Below the pieces are notes generated by a model that was not told the DNA's origin, made no database searches, and saw only the letters and a list, made by a program, of their open reading frames with translations. The translations under genes and the position numbers were made by a program. From positions 310,001 through 374,000 of the forward strand of contig JAUKTV010000009.1 of assembly GCA_030549205.1 (NCBI GenBank): DNA of 64,000 bases. Reading direction: 5' to 3'. Positions 25,083 through 35,421 of this stretch are shown piece by piece (positions within the stretch are counted from its first letter, which is position 1; each line of letters begins with the position of its first letter). The DNA is from Apiosordaria backusii. Its lineage: Eukaryota > Ascomycota > Sordariomycetes > Sordariales > Lasiosphaeriaceae.

Positions 25083-26217
25083 GGGTTTCACAAACTCGAA
25101 CTCTTTTCTTTTTTTTTTTTTACTTTTTTTAGAATGCGGCTCTTCTTTTCGATTGCCGGGCACTTTGGGCTTGAATTCGGGTTACAAAAAAACACCAACC
25201 AAAGGTCAAATTCAGCATCAGGGGGGTTTCAGGAATTGGATTTACAGGATCTTGGTTTGCCGGACAGGAAACATGTTTTAGCACATTATTTCGACAATGG
25301 TTGGCGTTTGCTCCTTTTTTTGGCGACGGGGACAATGTCTTGTCTGGGGCGAAAACAACCAAAAGGGGGATATTTTTGGATATTTATCCCCCACTTTGAG
25401 CAGCAAACGATCGATCGAATGTATGATGCAAGAGAAGGCATGTTGTATATTATGATGGTGGGCTGGTGGTTGGTCATCAGGGGCTGGTTGGCAGGGTAGG
25501 CAAGCAAGCGTGTGTAATTTACTGGGAGGAATCAGCGGTTTTTTTTTTTCGTTGGATATATACAGTGCTAGCTGGTATGGCACGTGTTGTTTTGTTTGGG
25601 TCGAAGGTGGACTCGGTCGAGATATTGGATGGATGTGTTTGCGTTTTTTGGGATTGTGTCCTTCGCTTCTACTGGTACATATTTTTTTTCACACACAGAT
25701 CATATCATCAGCCTTGTATAAATACCAAAGTTTGTTTTAAGTTATTCCTAAATGATCTCGCCGAAAGTATATGACAGACTCAAGGGTGAAGGGGGAGGGT
25801 TGTGGTGGTGAGAATTGGCCAATGAAAGGAGGGTGAATTACACGTGCTCTGGCGTCATGGGCGCCCGCGCCAATGAGGTGCTGCTTGGCCTGGAAAATCC
25901 CGAGTACTTGGCAGGACATCGACGAGGGGGTAGGGTTCCTTTATGGTCGGCGATCAAAAGGTGCGGGTTGGTGTATATATGAGGAGAAGTGTCGTGTGTG
26001 TCAACAATCAGAGTTTGTCACAAACATCTTTCTCAATCACTTGAGGGAAAAGAGCGGCGGTTTTGATTTTGGGGCGTTGATTCAGGGAAGTGGTTCTGTT
26101 AGCGGCTACCTTTCTTGCTTACACGCTTGCACTTACACGCTGGTTTCCCTATCAACGACACGCCAACTTCAACATCATAATCAACACAGCGGATCACACA
26201 CACACCCATACGCAAAG
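25083..26217. other. 3' region of the Zn2Cys6 gene and promoter of the CHR transporter
   Basis: No gene. The first part is T-rich with poly(T) at 25109-25130 and 25541-25549. The second part is the upstream region of the CHR gene, with a TATATAT at 25974-25980 and CA-rich leader sequence just before the ATG. Confidence 0.5.
25974..25980 (+). promoter_or_regulatory. TATA-like box upstream of CHR transporter
   Basis: GTGTATATATGAGG lies about 240 bases before the transporter ATG. It is the best TATA match in this intergenic region. The position fits a core promoter with a ~200-nt leader, but the transcript start is unknown. Confidence 0.35.
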
Positions 26218-27956
26218 ATGGGTCTCAAATCCAAACGATGGGACCCTTCAACATGGCGTCTGGAAGATTTCGTCAACCTCGACCAGATGGGTCCTAGGCT
26301 TTGGACCACGTTCAAGGAGAACTGGTATATGGGGTTCACGTCCTTTGGGGGACCGCCGGTTCACTTCAAGATCGTAAGTCTATACAACCATCTCACAACT
26401 CACTCATTCTTCATTTTACCGTCAACTCGATTACTGACAAACCGTGATCCAGTTCCGAGACAAGTATGTCACTAAACTCCACTGGATCGACGAAACAGTC
26501 GTAAGTCCACCCCCTCCCACTCCCGTCTTCTTTCACCATCTGATTGACAATGTAAATATAGTACCAAGAACTCTTCTCCATCTGCCAAGCCTTCTCCGGC
26601 CCCGGCTCGACAAAAATGCACTACTGCATCAACCTCATCCACCTCGGCTTCCCCCCCGCCGTCTTCTCCTTCTTCCTCTGGTCGCTCCCGGGGGCCCTAG
26701 GCATGTTCGGCCTCGCCATCGGCATCTCCAACGTACGGGAGACGCTCCCCCGGGCTGTCTACGCTCTGCTGTCTGGCCTCAACGCGGCAACGGTGGGGAT
26801 CATCGCTTTGGCTGCTGTCCAGCTGGCGCAAAAGGCGATTACAGATAAACTGACGAGGTCGCTGGTTTTCTTGGGCGCGGCGGCGGGGTTGCTGTATAAT
26901 GCGTTGTGGTATTTTCCGGTTTTGATGCTCGCGGCGGGGGTGGTGAGTGTGGTGTGGGATTTTAAGTGGTTGCATCCGCCAGTGTTGTGGGTGGTTGCGT
27001 TGGTGAAGGGGAAGAAGAAGGAGAGGGGAGTGGATGAGGAGCGGGAGGTGGAGTTGAGGGGGGTTCAGGTGCCGGCTGGGTCGGGGGCGGAGAGGGAGGA
27101 GGTGAGAGAGGAGGTGAGGAGGTCTCAGGAGGGGAATGGGAAGGGGAAGCAGCCGGAGGGGGCGAGGGAGAGGTATAGTGGTGGTGGCGGTGACAGGACA
27201 TCTCAGGAACAACTCCAACAAGAACAGGAAGAGGAGGAGGCGAGGGTGGTCCCGACAAGCCATCAGATCTCGGTCATGTCATGGAAGTCAGGGCTGGCTC
27301 TCATCATCGCTTTCCTAGCCTCTTTTATCGCAGTCATGCTCACCCGCGGCCTGATCCCCACCAACCCCCTCCTCTACCGCCTCTTCAGCAACCTCTACCT
27401 CGCCGGTACGATCATCTTTGGCGGCGGCCCTGTGGTCATTCCCCTTTTGCGCGAGTACATCGTTGCCGAAAACTGGGTCTCGCCACGCGACTTCCTTATC
27501 GGTCTGGCGCTTATTCAAGGGTTCCCGGGACCCAACTTCAACTTTGCGGTTTATTTAGGTGCTTTAACAGCCATCAACGGTGGACATTCGGGGGTTCTGG
27601 GGGCGTTCTTGGGTTTCCTGGCGATATTTGTGCCTGGGCTGTGGACGGTTCACGGGACGATGGGGGTTTGGAGTGCCATCAGGGGGTGGAGGTGGGTGAA
27701 GAGCTCGTTGAGGGGTGTGAATGCTGCGGCGGTCGGGTTGATTTACACGGCGGTTTATAGGCTGTGGCAGATTGGATGGATTGATGAGGGGTTTAGTAAT
27801 GGGAAGAGTTTAGCAGATGACCCTTGGTGGGTGGTGGTTACTGCTGGGAGCTATGTTGGAGGGGCGTGGTTTGGGGTTGAGCCGCCGGTTGCGTGTATCT
27901 TTGGGGCGGTGTTGGGGTTGGTGAGGTATGGGGTTGTTGAGGCTCAGGGGTATTGA
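26218..27956 (+). CDS. CHR-family chromate ion transporter
   Basis: Three exons: 26218-26373, 26453-26500 (48 nt) and 26562-27956, for 532 residues. The first CHR domain has GFTSFGGPPVHFKI (~40-53) and the YQELFSICQAFSGPGSTKMH segment; the second has the matching FGGGPVVIPLL (~355) and ALIQGFPGPNFNFAVYLGA. These paired FGGP and QxxPGP motifs mark two-domain CHR transporters. About ten hydrophobic segments are split by a long Glu/Arg-rich, low-complexity cytosolic linker (~215-305) that is probably disordered. Bacterial and fungal CHR proteins (e.g. Neurospora chr-1) move chromate, and probably sulfate-like anions, across the plasma membrane. Direction and substrate cannot be read from sequence. 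Confidence 0.9.
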
Positions 27957-28254
27957 TTTGTTGTGGTAATGGGAGGAATAATGTGAAGGGAGAGGCAGGA
28001 AGGAGTAATAACGTGGATGGTCTGTCTATGACTAGCTAGCTTCTACATATACACGCATAATGAAGCAAATCTCTATTGCTTACTTTGCCATGACAATTTT
28101 CAACCGTGTTGTTTGTCGTGCCTCGTCTGCTCTTTGTCTAACACCGGTTGTTTTGTAATCCTACGTTGATGCCGCGAAGGTCGTCGTGTCGAGTCTTTTA
28201 TCGTCCTGGGTGCTGACCATGGTACATACATTCAACGGCTGGGGTGAGGAAAGC
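27957..28254. other. 3' region of CHR gene
   Basis: Presumed 3' UTR and spacer. I see no further feature before the Pol III-like unit. Confidence 0.45.
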
Positions 28255-28415
28255 AAAAAGCTCACCGGCCCTTGCAAGGGCCGGCTACGAAAACCTCAGT
28301 CGAGAAGGGGTTTTGCTGTGGGCGGGAGTCGAACGGGGGGCTCAGGCGTCCACGGGGAAGTAGACCTACCTTGCCCCGGGGACCGCCCCCAGATGCTGAC
28401 CGCTGAGCCATGAGC
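28255..28415 (-). ncRNA. Pol III-type unit, tRNA-derived SINE or ncRNA candidate
   Basis: On the minus strand, TGGCTCAGCGG (28410-28400) is a near-perfect Pol III A box. CGTTCGACTCC (28335-28325) is a good B box about 65 bases on. A perfect 20-bp palindrome (28265-28284) then forms a 7-bp hairpin with a 6-nt loop, and TTTTT (28259-28255) would terminate Pol III. A normal tRNA is unlikely: the T stem and the acceptor stem do not pair, and the A-B distance is long. A tRNA-derived SINE, like those known in other ascomycetes, or a small structured RNA fits better. No poly(A) or clear target duplication is visible. Confidence 0.4.
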
Positions 28416-28530
28416 CCGGGGGGTGGTTTTTGAGAGCAGGAGAAGACAAGAGAGCTATAAAGCCAGTAATTGCCTATTACTGGGAGATCCAAAGATCAGA
28501 TGAACGGGTTGGGTAAGAAGAGGTTGTTGA

Positions 28531-28543
28531 GGGTTAGGGTTAG
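28531..28543 (+). repeat. Short telomere-like TTAGGG repeat
   Basis: GGGTTAGGGTTAG is two units of the fungal telomeric repeat, inside the chromosome. A copy in the opposite orientation (ACCCTAACCCT) lies at 28708-28718. Confidence 0.6.
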
Positions 28544-28620
28544 TGATCGTATCGCTTGTGCTCTTCATCTTAGCCCCTACCTTTTTCTTATGATAATTCA
28601 TTTCGTATCAAACACGTATA

Positions 28621-28965
28621 CAGAGGTTCCGGCCAAAAGTCTTTCCTACCTGCTGTTAGCCAGGGTCAGCCAGGACAGGCCCACACTGTACGCAGTACGC
28701 TATTAGACCCTAACCCTGGGTTTAATTTTGTTTAGAGTTTTAAGAGATTTACGATATTTATCGTAAATTTAAAGTCATTAGGTAATAAAGAGTTACTTAT
28801 TAAACTAATGTATTCTTTTATACGGTTGAAGGTATTCGTTTAGTTAGGATATTGTAAGCTAATGTATAGAAGGTAATATTGTAAGTCGTCTGCGCACTGT
28901 CTTCCAATTTCGCTTGGCGAACTTGACTAACAGGAAGTGGGAAAGACTTTTGGCCGCAACCTCCG
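28621..28965. mobile_element. 345-bp MITE-like element with TA target duplication
   Basis: The ends are inverted repeats of about 44 bp: CAGAGGTTCCGGCCAAAAGT at the left and CGGAGGTTGCGGCCAAAAGT read inward from the right, with about seven differences, mostly C/T or G/A. Both ends are flanked by TA (28619-28620 and 28966-28967), the target duplication of Tc1/mariner elements. The inside is very AT-rich (28720-28890) and has no frame, so the element cannot encode a transposase. TA-rich decay and C-to-T differences between the ends fit repeat-induced point mutation. It also contains ACCCTAACCCT at 28708. Confidence 0.75.
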
Positions 28966-29207
28966 TATCTTGGTCGAAGAGAAAACCAATTTCATGTTTT
29001 TTCTTCGGTTTCCCCTCTTAACCTAACTTTTTGGTATTAGCTGGCAGGAAACTCATCAGCCTTAGCCACTACCAACTTAAAATCTTCCAATGGAATTACA
29101 CCTTCCGCTTACATCACACAACCACATTCAACAACTCGGGCGAACATCAACAACCCCCATCTCGACACATAGCAATGTATCAAGGACGATAGCTTTTCTT
29201 CTTCGAA
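28966..29207. promoter_or_regulatory. Upstream region of the Sfr1/Mei5-like gene
   Basis: About 240 bases between the inverted-repeat element and the Sfr1-like ATG. The leader is CA-rich. An out-of-frame ATG opens a short upstream frame near 29090. The element therefore sits very near this promoter. Confidence 0.4.
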
Positions 29208-30115
29208 ATGTCTTCATCACAGAATGCCCCCAACATTCCCGCGGCCAAACGCCGGCGCGTGGAGGCAGCGAATGCGACTCTCAAAAAGTCGTTCAGATCA
29301 CCCATGATCAACCGGCAGTCGCAACAAAGTCCCGGCACAACTTCTGCTATCAATGCAACTCCAACGCAGAACTCGCCAAGCCTCACCCGCTCTATCAATC
29401 ACCTTTCTCGTCCGTCAACCTCTATCCCAGTCACGCCCTCCCGACCAGCTGCCCCATCACCCCTTAGGCTGGGGTCAGCCAGCACAGCCCGGAGATCGTT
29501 ACTTCTGCAGCAACAACAAAAAAGCTTCCAACCTGTCTCGTCGCCCTCTCCGCTGAAACAGCGGCAACAAAAGAGCAATAACGGCAATGATGAGGGCGAT
29601 GAATTACTACAGCGGATCCAACGCTCTCATCGGGATTTGGACCAGCATATGAAGAAGCTGGAGAAGGAGCTGGAGCTGGTTAGGCAGGCTAAGAGGATTG
29701 AACAAGCTTCACGGAGGAAGAGACCAGGGGAGGAGATTGATATTGAGCTGAAGGAGTTGATAGCGAAGTGGAAGGGGCCAGTAGGCAGGCAGCGGAGGAG
29801 CTGTTTGACGTTGTGAAGGGGAGGGTCGATGGGATGGGCGGTGGGGGGGCTTGGAGGGAGAGTAGGAAGAGGAGGTTTGGTGATTGGGGTGATGAGCCTG
29901 GCGGGAAGGAACAGGGACGTGAAGGGGATGGAGAGGAGCGGGAGGGTTATGAGTGTGAAGAGCACGGCCGAGAACGGGATGAGGAGGGTGATCGGAAGAG
30001 TGAGGAGGAGGAGGATGATACGGAAGGGTTTACAATGCTCATGATGCTGAAGAGTTTGAATATCGAGCTGGAGGTGTTAGGGTGGGATCCGGGGGAGGAG
30101 AAGTGGAAGGACTGA
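29208..30115 (+). CDS. Sfr1/Mei5-like recombination accessory protein, frame broken
   Basis: The first frame (29208 on) starts MSSSQNAPNIPAAKRRRVEA and KKSFRSPMI, typical of fungal Mei5/Sfr1 N-termini, then Ser/Pro/Gln-rich sequence and a coiled coil (~135-185) ending ELKELIAKWKG. The family continuation, ASRQAAEELFDVVKGRVDGM through to MLKSLNIELEVLGWDP and EEKWKD, is in the next frame and stops at 30113-30115. The shift falls at the GGGG run 29774-29777; one more G would make a 302-residue protein. The only GT..AG interval there is 8 nt, too short for an intron. Sfr1/Mei5 pairs with Swi5/Sae3 to help Rad51/Dmc1 strand exchange in the nucleus. Sequence error or a recent mutation are both possible; the reading is otherwise intact. 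Confidence 0.75.
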
Positions 30116-30771
30116 GATGAGATTCTTTGTCTTTTTTGGGTCGTGATATCATCTCATTTCATGTAAGTCTATAAGTTTATGTGATCATATAAGGAATGTA
30201 GGTCCTCACGCCTACATCTTATCTCATCATATCCTTCATGGCTTCTCATGAGTACTACTATCTGGAATCACACAGAGACCGTGCGGTTCTTATGCAGTCT
30301 TTAAATAGGAGGAACTTTGGATATGAAAGTGCTGTCGTACACATCAATCAAGCCGTCATTGTCTGATCCGGATCGGGACGTGCACTGCGCGAAGTCGCGG
30401 AAACCAGCGACGTTTCGGCCGTGGCAATTGAGCTGCCAAAAGTTTAAAGTTGTTCAGGCAGTGCGAAATATACCTTACATAATCAGCTAAACCCGTTCGA
30501 GGGAGTCTTCGGGCGTGGACGGCAGTGGACGCGGTTGCTTCAATTGAAATTCAGTGGCAACGATTGGCCAGAATTTGCCGAGGTGTTCCGGGAAACCGAA
30601 TGTGAAGATCGATGATCCTCCACTACCAATTCAAGTGCCATCAACTTCAACCACAGCGTTGCTATTGCCGTTCCGAGGCCTTTTCCTTATTTCTGTCCCT
30701 TTGATACCCGGTCCTAGCACCACCACAACCCACGCCGACGTCGCTCTGTAACGAACTCGAGTGTCGCGACA
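30116..30771. promoter_or_regulatory. 3' region of Sfr1-like gene and SDH2 promoter
   Basis: No gene. The SDH2 leader includes pyrimidine-rich sequence and many CACC words before the ATG. I see no clear TATA box. Confidence 0.45.
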
Positions 30772-31772
30772 ATGGCCGCTCTCCGCTCTACCGCTTCTGC
30801 TCTCTTGGGCGCCGCCGCCGCAAGGCCTTCGCTTCGCATGGCCGCCGCTGCCCCGGCTGCCTTCCGTGGCATGGCCCAGCTCGCCGATGCCGCCCAGCAG
30901 AACAACACCGCTTCCGAGAATGCCAACCTGAAGACCTTCCAGATCTACCGCTGGAACCCCGACCAGCCCTCCGAGAAGCCCAAGATGCAGTCCTACACCC
31001 TCGACCTTAACAAGACCGGCCCCATGGTTCTCGACGCCCTCATCCGCATCAAGAACGAGATCGACCCTACCCTTACCTTCCGCCGCAGCTGCAGAGAGGG
31101 TATTTGTGGCTCTTGCGCCATGAACATCAACGGCACCAACACCCTGGCTTGCTTGTGTATGTCCAAGTCCTGAGAATAGTGGGGGAGGGGTCGAGGGCAA
31201 GGATTTTGAAAAGCGCATGGATGCTGATATATGCGACAGGCCGCATTCCCAACGAGGACAAGGCCGACATGAAGATCTACCCGCTCCCGCACACCTACGT
31301 CGTCAAGGATCTGGTTCCCGATCTTACCCAGTTCTACAAGCAGTACAAGTCCATTAAGCCTTACCTGCAAAGAGATACCCCCGCTCCTGATGTAAGGCTG
31401 CCTGACAACAGATATCCCGAATATGCCGACAAGCGCTGACACAATGAACAGGGAAGGGAGTACAGACAGAGCAAGGCGGACCGCAAGAAGCTCGACGGTC
31501 TCTACGAGTGCATTCTCTGCGCCTGCTGCTCGACCTCGTGCCCTTCATACTGGTGGAACTCGGAGGAGTACCTTGGCCCCGCCATCCTCCTCCAGTCTTA
31601 CAGATGGATTGTCGATTCCCGTGACGAGAAGACCCTCCAGCGCCAGGACGCCCTCAACAACTCGATGAGCTTGTACCGCTGCCACACCATTCTCAACTGC
31701 ACAAGGACATGCCCCAAGGGTCTCAACCCCGGCCAGGCCATCCAGTCCATCAAGAAGCAGATGGCTTTCTAA
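30772..31772 (+). CDS. SDH2: Succinate dehydrogenase iron-sulfur subunit
   Basis: Three exons: 30772-31156, 31240-31391 and 31452-31772, for 285 residues, the normal length. A mitochondrial presequence rich in Ala/Arg/Ser (1-~36) precedes the ferredoxin-like domain. The 2Fe-2S cysteines are 107, 112, 115 and 127 in SCREGICGSC and NTLACLC. The C-terminal domain has CILCACCSTSCP and CHTILNCTRTCPKG, which bind the 4Fe-4S and 3Fe-4S centres. It carries electrons from the FAD subunit to ubiquinone in complex II of the inner membrane. It ends AIQSIKKQMAF. Introns have CTGAT and CTGAC branch sites. It converges with a secreted-protein gene. Confidence 0.97.
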
Positions 31773-32337
31773 GTTAATGGGCATGAATGGGTGATGAGAG
31801 AGCGGAGGTGACGGAGAGGTTGTGGTATAGAATCCGGGGGTGGGAGTTTGGGATATGAAAAAAAAGAAAACCACCTGGTGTGTGGTTTTTTCTTGATTAA
31901 GTCCACAGAAGGTTACTCGGGGGGGGACTTTTTTCTAACTAGATACGTGTAAACTTGTACCTTTGTCTCCTGCATGGTTGGAGTTTACTTTGTCAGAGTA
32001 ACAGCAATGAAAATGCTTTTTCCTTTTTTCTAGTTTTTTTTTTTTTTTTTTGGTGGCGGTGGGTTTGCTTGGGAATTTATGCAGTCATGAAGCAAGCAAG
32101 CAGGCAGGCAGGCAATTTCCTCCAACATCAAGTTTTGATTCAAGTATGAAAGATATAAAGACAAGGTGAGTAAGAAAACAAATCAAGAAAAAAACAACTT
32201 TTTCCCAGCTGGGCCCAACTACACAGATATCCTAACAAAACACTTGACAGACTCATCTACCTGTCTCCTTGGCAAGCCACCCCCTTTTTTCACCCCATAT
32301 TCCTTTTCATCCTCCCGCCCCCAAAGGCGTACATACT
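31773..32337. other. Convergent 3' region with poly(T) and AAGC/AGGC repeats
   Basis: Presumed 3' UTRs of SDH2 and the secreted-protein gene. It has a long poly(T) around 32034-32050 and an (AAGC)/(AGGC) run at about 32090-32114. No gene. Confidence 0.55.
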
Positions 32338-33069
32338 TTACAACCCCTCAGCAACCTCATAAACAACCTTGACAGGGACATAATTCTGAATCGTCGTCGC
32401 GGTGGTGTCCTTCCACTTGACAGCCCACTCGCCCTGCTGTCCCTTCCCAACGGGGAAGGCCACCCAACCGCCTTGCTTGCTGCTGCCTGCGTAGGTGAGG
32501 GAGCCGGCGGAGTCGTCTTCGGAGAGGTCAAAGTTTTGCCAGTCGAGGGTTGTGCCGGTGGGGACGGTGACACTGGCGGGGTTGGGGAGGGCGGAGAGGT
32601 CGAGGAGGCCGTGGGTGCCGACTAGGGCGAGGGTGGTTTCGGAGGAGGTGGAGTGCAGCTCCAGGAGGTTGGTTTGGGGGTTGCGGATGGGGTAGAATTG
32701 GGGGGAGGGGGAGTTGGGGAAGATGCCGAGGGTTGTGTTGGAGAGGGTGAGGGGTTTGCCGTCTAGGGAGGGGGTTCGGCTGGGGGAGGTTAGTGATGGT
32801 GAACAAAGGGGGTTTGGATAGGGGGTGTGGGTGAGGACTGTGGAAGGGGGTTTGGGGTATGGGCTGTTGCGGTGTTTGATGGTGGTTGGTGAGAACTTTT
32901 GAGAGATTGGCTTTGGGAGTTGGTGTAGGGTTTTACCAGGAAGGGAAACTTACGAGGAGAGACGGAGAGTGTAGGCTGGGACGAGCTTGGGCTTGGCTTG
33001 AGCCTCAGGGACGGGAGAGGCGAGGCCGGTGGCCGAGAGGGCGGCGATGAGGATGGCTTGGAACTTCAT
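32338..33069 (-). CDS. Small secreted protein of unknown function
   Basis: Two exons: 33069-32954 and 32779-32338, for 185 residues. The N-terminus MKFQAILIAALSATGLASPV is a clean signal peptide, with likely cleavage near PEAQA. The intron (174 nt) has GTAAGT, a perfect CACTAAC branch and a CCCCCAG acceptor; the frame is open throughout exon 2. The mature part has regular beta-like segments (LTLSNTTLGIF, TLALVGTHGLLDL, GGWVAFPVGKG, IQNYVPVKVVYEVAEGL), no cysteine and one NxT site (SNTT). I know similar-looking secreted or cell-surface proteins in ascomycetes, but no function. No GPI signal is evident at the C-terminus. Confidence 0.8.
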
Positions 33070-35421
33070 TTTGCTGGTGACGGGGAGAAGGTCTGGTGGT
33101 GAGGCTGGTCAAGGTGCGGTTCTCTTTGGAAAGATCCGAAAGGAGCTAATACCCGAGTCTGATGGATTTGGTGGTGATGATGATGATGGTGGTTTCGATT
33201 TGATGCCGGCGGTGGCGCGGTCTTATATGCTTCTCTGTATTGCCGTCGTCTTCCCTTCACTGATCACATCATCACCAGAAATCTCTTCTTGTCCACCACC
33301 CAACACCTCATCCTTGCCATTATCTCATCTCCTGCTGCCCTCTCGTGATGATCTTGCCTCCTACCCACACACACGCTCACACACACACACACGCACAGGC
33401 AAGAACAACCCCACACGTCAACGTCACGCGTTGTTTGCTCGTTGTACCGATTTACATTGCCAATGCGTCCTTGGCATACTTCCGGAGTCAATTAAACCAA
33501 ATTGTACGGCAACGTTGGCCAATTCAACCGCTATCTCTGGGCGATCCTTTTCTTCCAGAGCCTTTCTTTCGTTGCCCCCGCAAAAAATCGAATTGATTAA
33601 TTACTTTTCTTCTCTGTTATTTTTAGAATGTCCAGTCACCTGGTTGAAGGCTTCATCGGCTCATCTATCCGCGCAGCAAACAATAAGGAGAAGAACGTGA
33701 GGATGCTGAAGCGAATGCTTGGATGAGAACCCTAATGGCAGGTCGGCAGATGTTGCAGATTGCGGCTTGCAGAGAAACACAAAAGACACAGAGACACGGC
33801 TTGCTGCGAACGCTGACCGAAGTGTCTGTCGCCTTCCTTTTTGTATCGCGGCAGGAGATGAAAGATGAAATTACTCCCGACGGTGAGGCAGGTACTCTCT
33901 GCCTTGACCATGTGGCTTCCATCGGTTCTAGAAACATTATTTTCATCTTTCTACATCATGTCCGTTAAACAACGACACACTTACACCCACCAGCTTGGGC
34001 AGAGGCTTAGATATTCCCCGGCTTTCCCCAGACTCCTTGTCAAACCACATGGCAGAAGCACCCCACGCCCGAGTTTGACAATGCCTCCTTCCTCTTCGAC
34101 ACACGGACCCGACAGCCGCGCGGATGCACAAACAATTAATGAGAACCGCCCATCGAACAATTTTCGAGATAGGAATTTGCCCCCTCCGTCCGTATGAAGC
34201 CGTCGACAGCCGTGCCGCAACGTTTCTCCTGTCTTCCTCTCTTTATTCCTGCTCTCCACTGAACTTCAGTGGGACCACAGACGGTCGGTTGATATTAAGT
34301 TTGTGTTGCAGCAAGAGTTCGTTCCGGACAAGGCCGTCGACTGGGCGACAACACTATTTCAAGGAATAAGGACACTCGCCGTATTTCCCTTGGTCGCTTC
34401 AACTACGGGGAACGTTCTACACGCGAACCGCAACCGGTCTGGTACAGGTACGGTACCTGTGTAAGTGTACACGCCATCGAATGGGAATGCCAAGAGCCCG
34501 GTCCAGGCTCCTTCACGGCTGCAACACTGCAGACTGCCGGAACATGGGAAGACGATGGATGGATGGCACCCGCATGGCAGCAGGGCAGAGAGCAGAGGAA
34601 TGGTCGTCTGAAAATCCAAGGACCCTTACCGGTGGGTTACAATGGTACCTGTCTTGGGACAGCGGAGAGTTTTCCTTGCTGTCTATGCTGTTTCCTTTAA
34701 ATTTCCATGCGGCCCAATCCCGAAGGGATGCTTCTAGATGTCTGAACATTTTTTTGCGTGTGAGAAGAATGGTTCCCTTTTCAACCGCTCCGAAAATCCG
34801 GGGGATCAGCTCACCTTAGGCTATTACTTACGCAGGCTAAGACATTCTACGTAACCCTACCTTTTGAAAGTTTTTAACTCCCTACATCCAGCCCAGCTCC
34901 TTTGGCGAAGTATGTGAGTCGGAATATCTTTCCTTGATTACCCTTTTCTGTTCTAAATCCTGAGACCTATCCGGCTTGGCTTCCATTCTGTGGCGCTCGT
35001 TTGATACAGTAGTAGCACGAATCTCTACCAGCGATTGGTGTCCAGTAGCTGGAAGAATCCCATTGTTAATACCGAGTATGCTACTCTCGTTTAAACACCC
35101 ATACCTGAGCTAGCGTAGGCAAGGTAGTAGACCCGGCCGTTGTAAGTTAGTGGGCTTTGAACACGAGCAGCAGATGGCGGATGGGTTACATTCCAACAGT
35201 TTGCTTGGTTGCTGGCCGATGGAGTTGCTATAACCAGACACTCTCCTGGGCTGGTGTATGTGTGTCTGAGTGCCTGGGTGTGTGTAGCATATGTGTATAT
35301 GTCTGGTCTTGCCCCTCGCCATCTGTCGACACAATCACGTTTTCCTCTTGTTCATCGTGCCTCACCTTCCTGTTCTGGAATCTTGGAACTCCTCCGTTGT
35401 CTTACTTGAACCATCATCACC
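33070..35421. promoter_or_regulatory. Divergent upstream region of two secreted-protein genes
   Basis: About 2.35 kb without a gene I can support. It contains a CA/CG-rich microsatellite at about 33366-33398, a TATA-like word near 33221-33230 on the minus strand, and a CACA-free middle part with many short frames. The right end is the T/C-rich leader of the cysteine-module gene. Confidence 0.5.
33221..33230 (-). promoter_or_regulatory. TATA-like box of the small secreted protein gene
   Basis: GCATATAAGA on the minus strand lies about 150 bases upstream of the ATG at 33069, a normal core-promoter distance. Not confirmed by any start-site evidence. Confidence 0.35.

Noticed and set aside
29781..29788. 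GTAGGCAG as an intron that would mend the Sfr1-like frame
   Set aside because: Eight bases is far below the minimum size of a spliceosomal intron.
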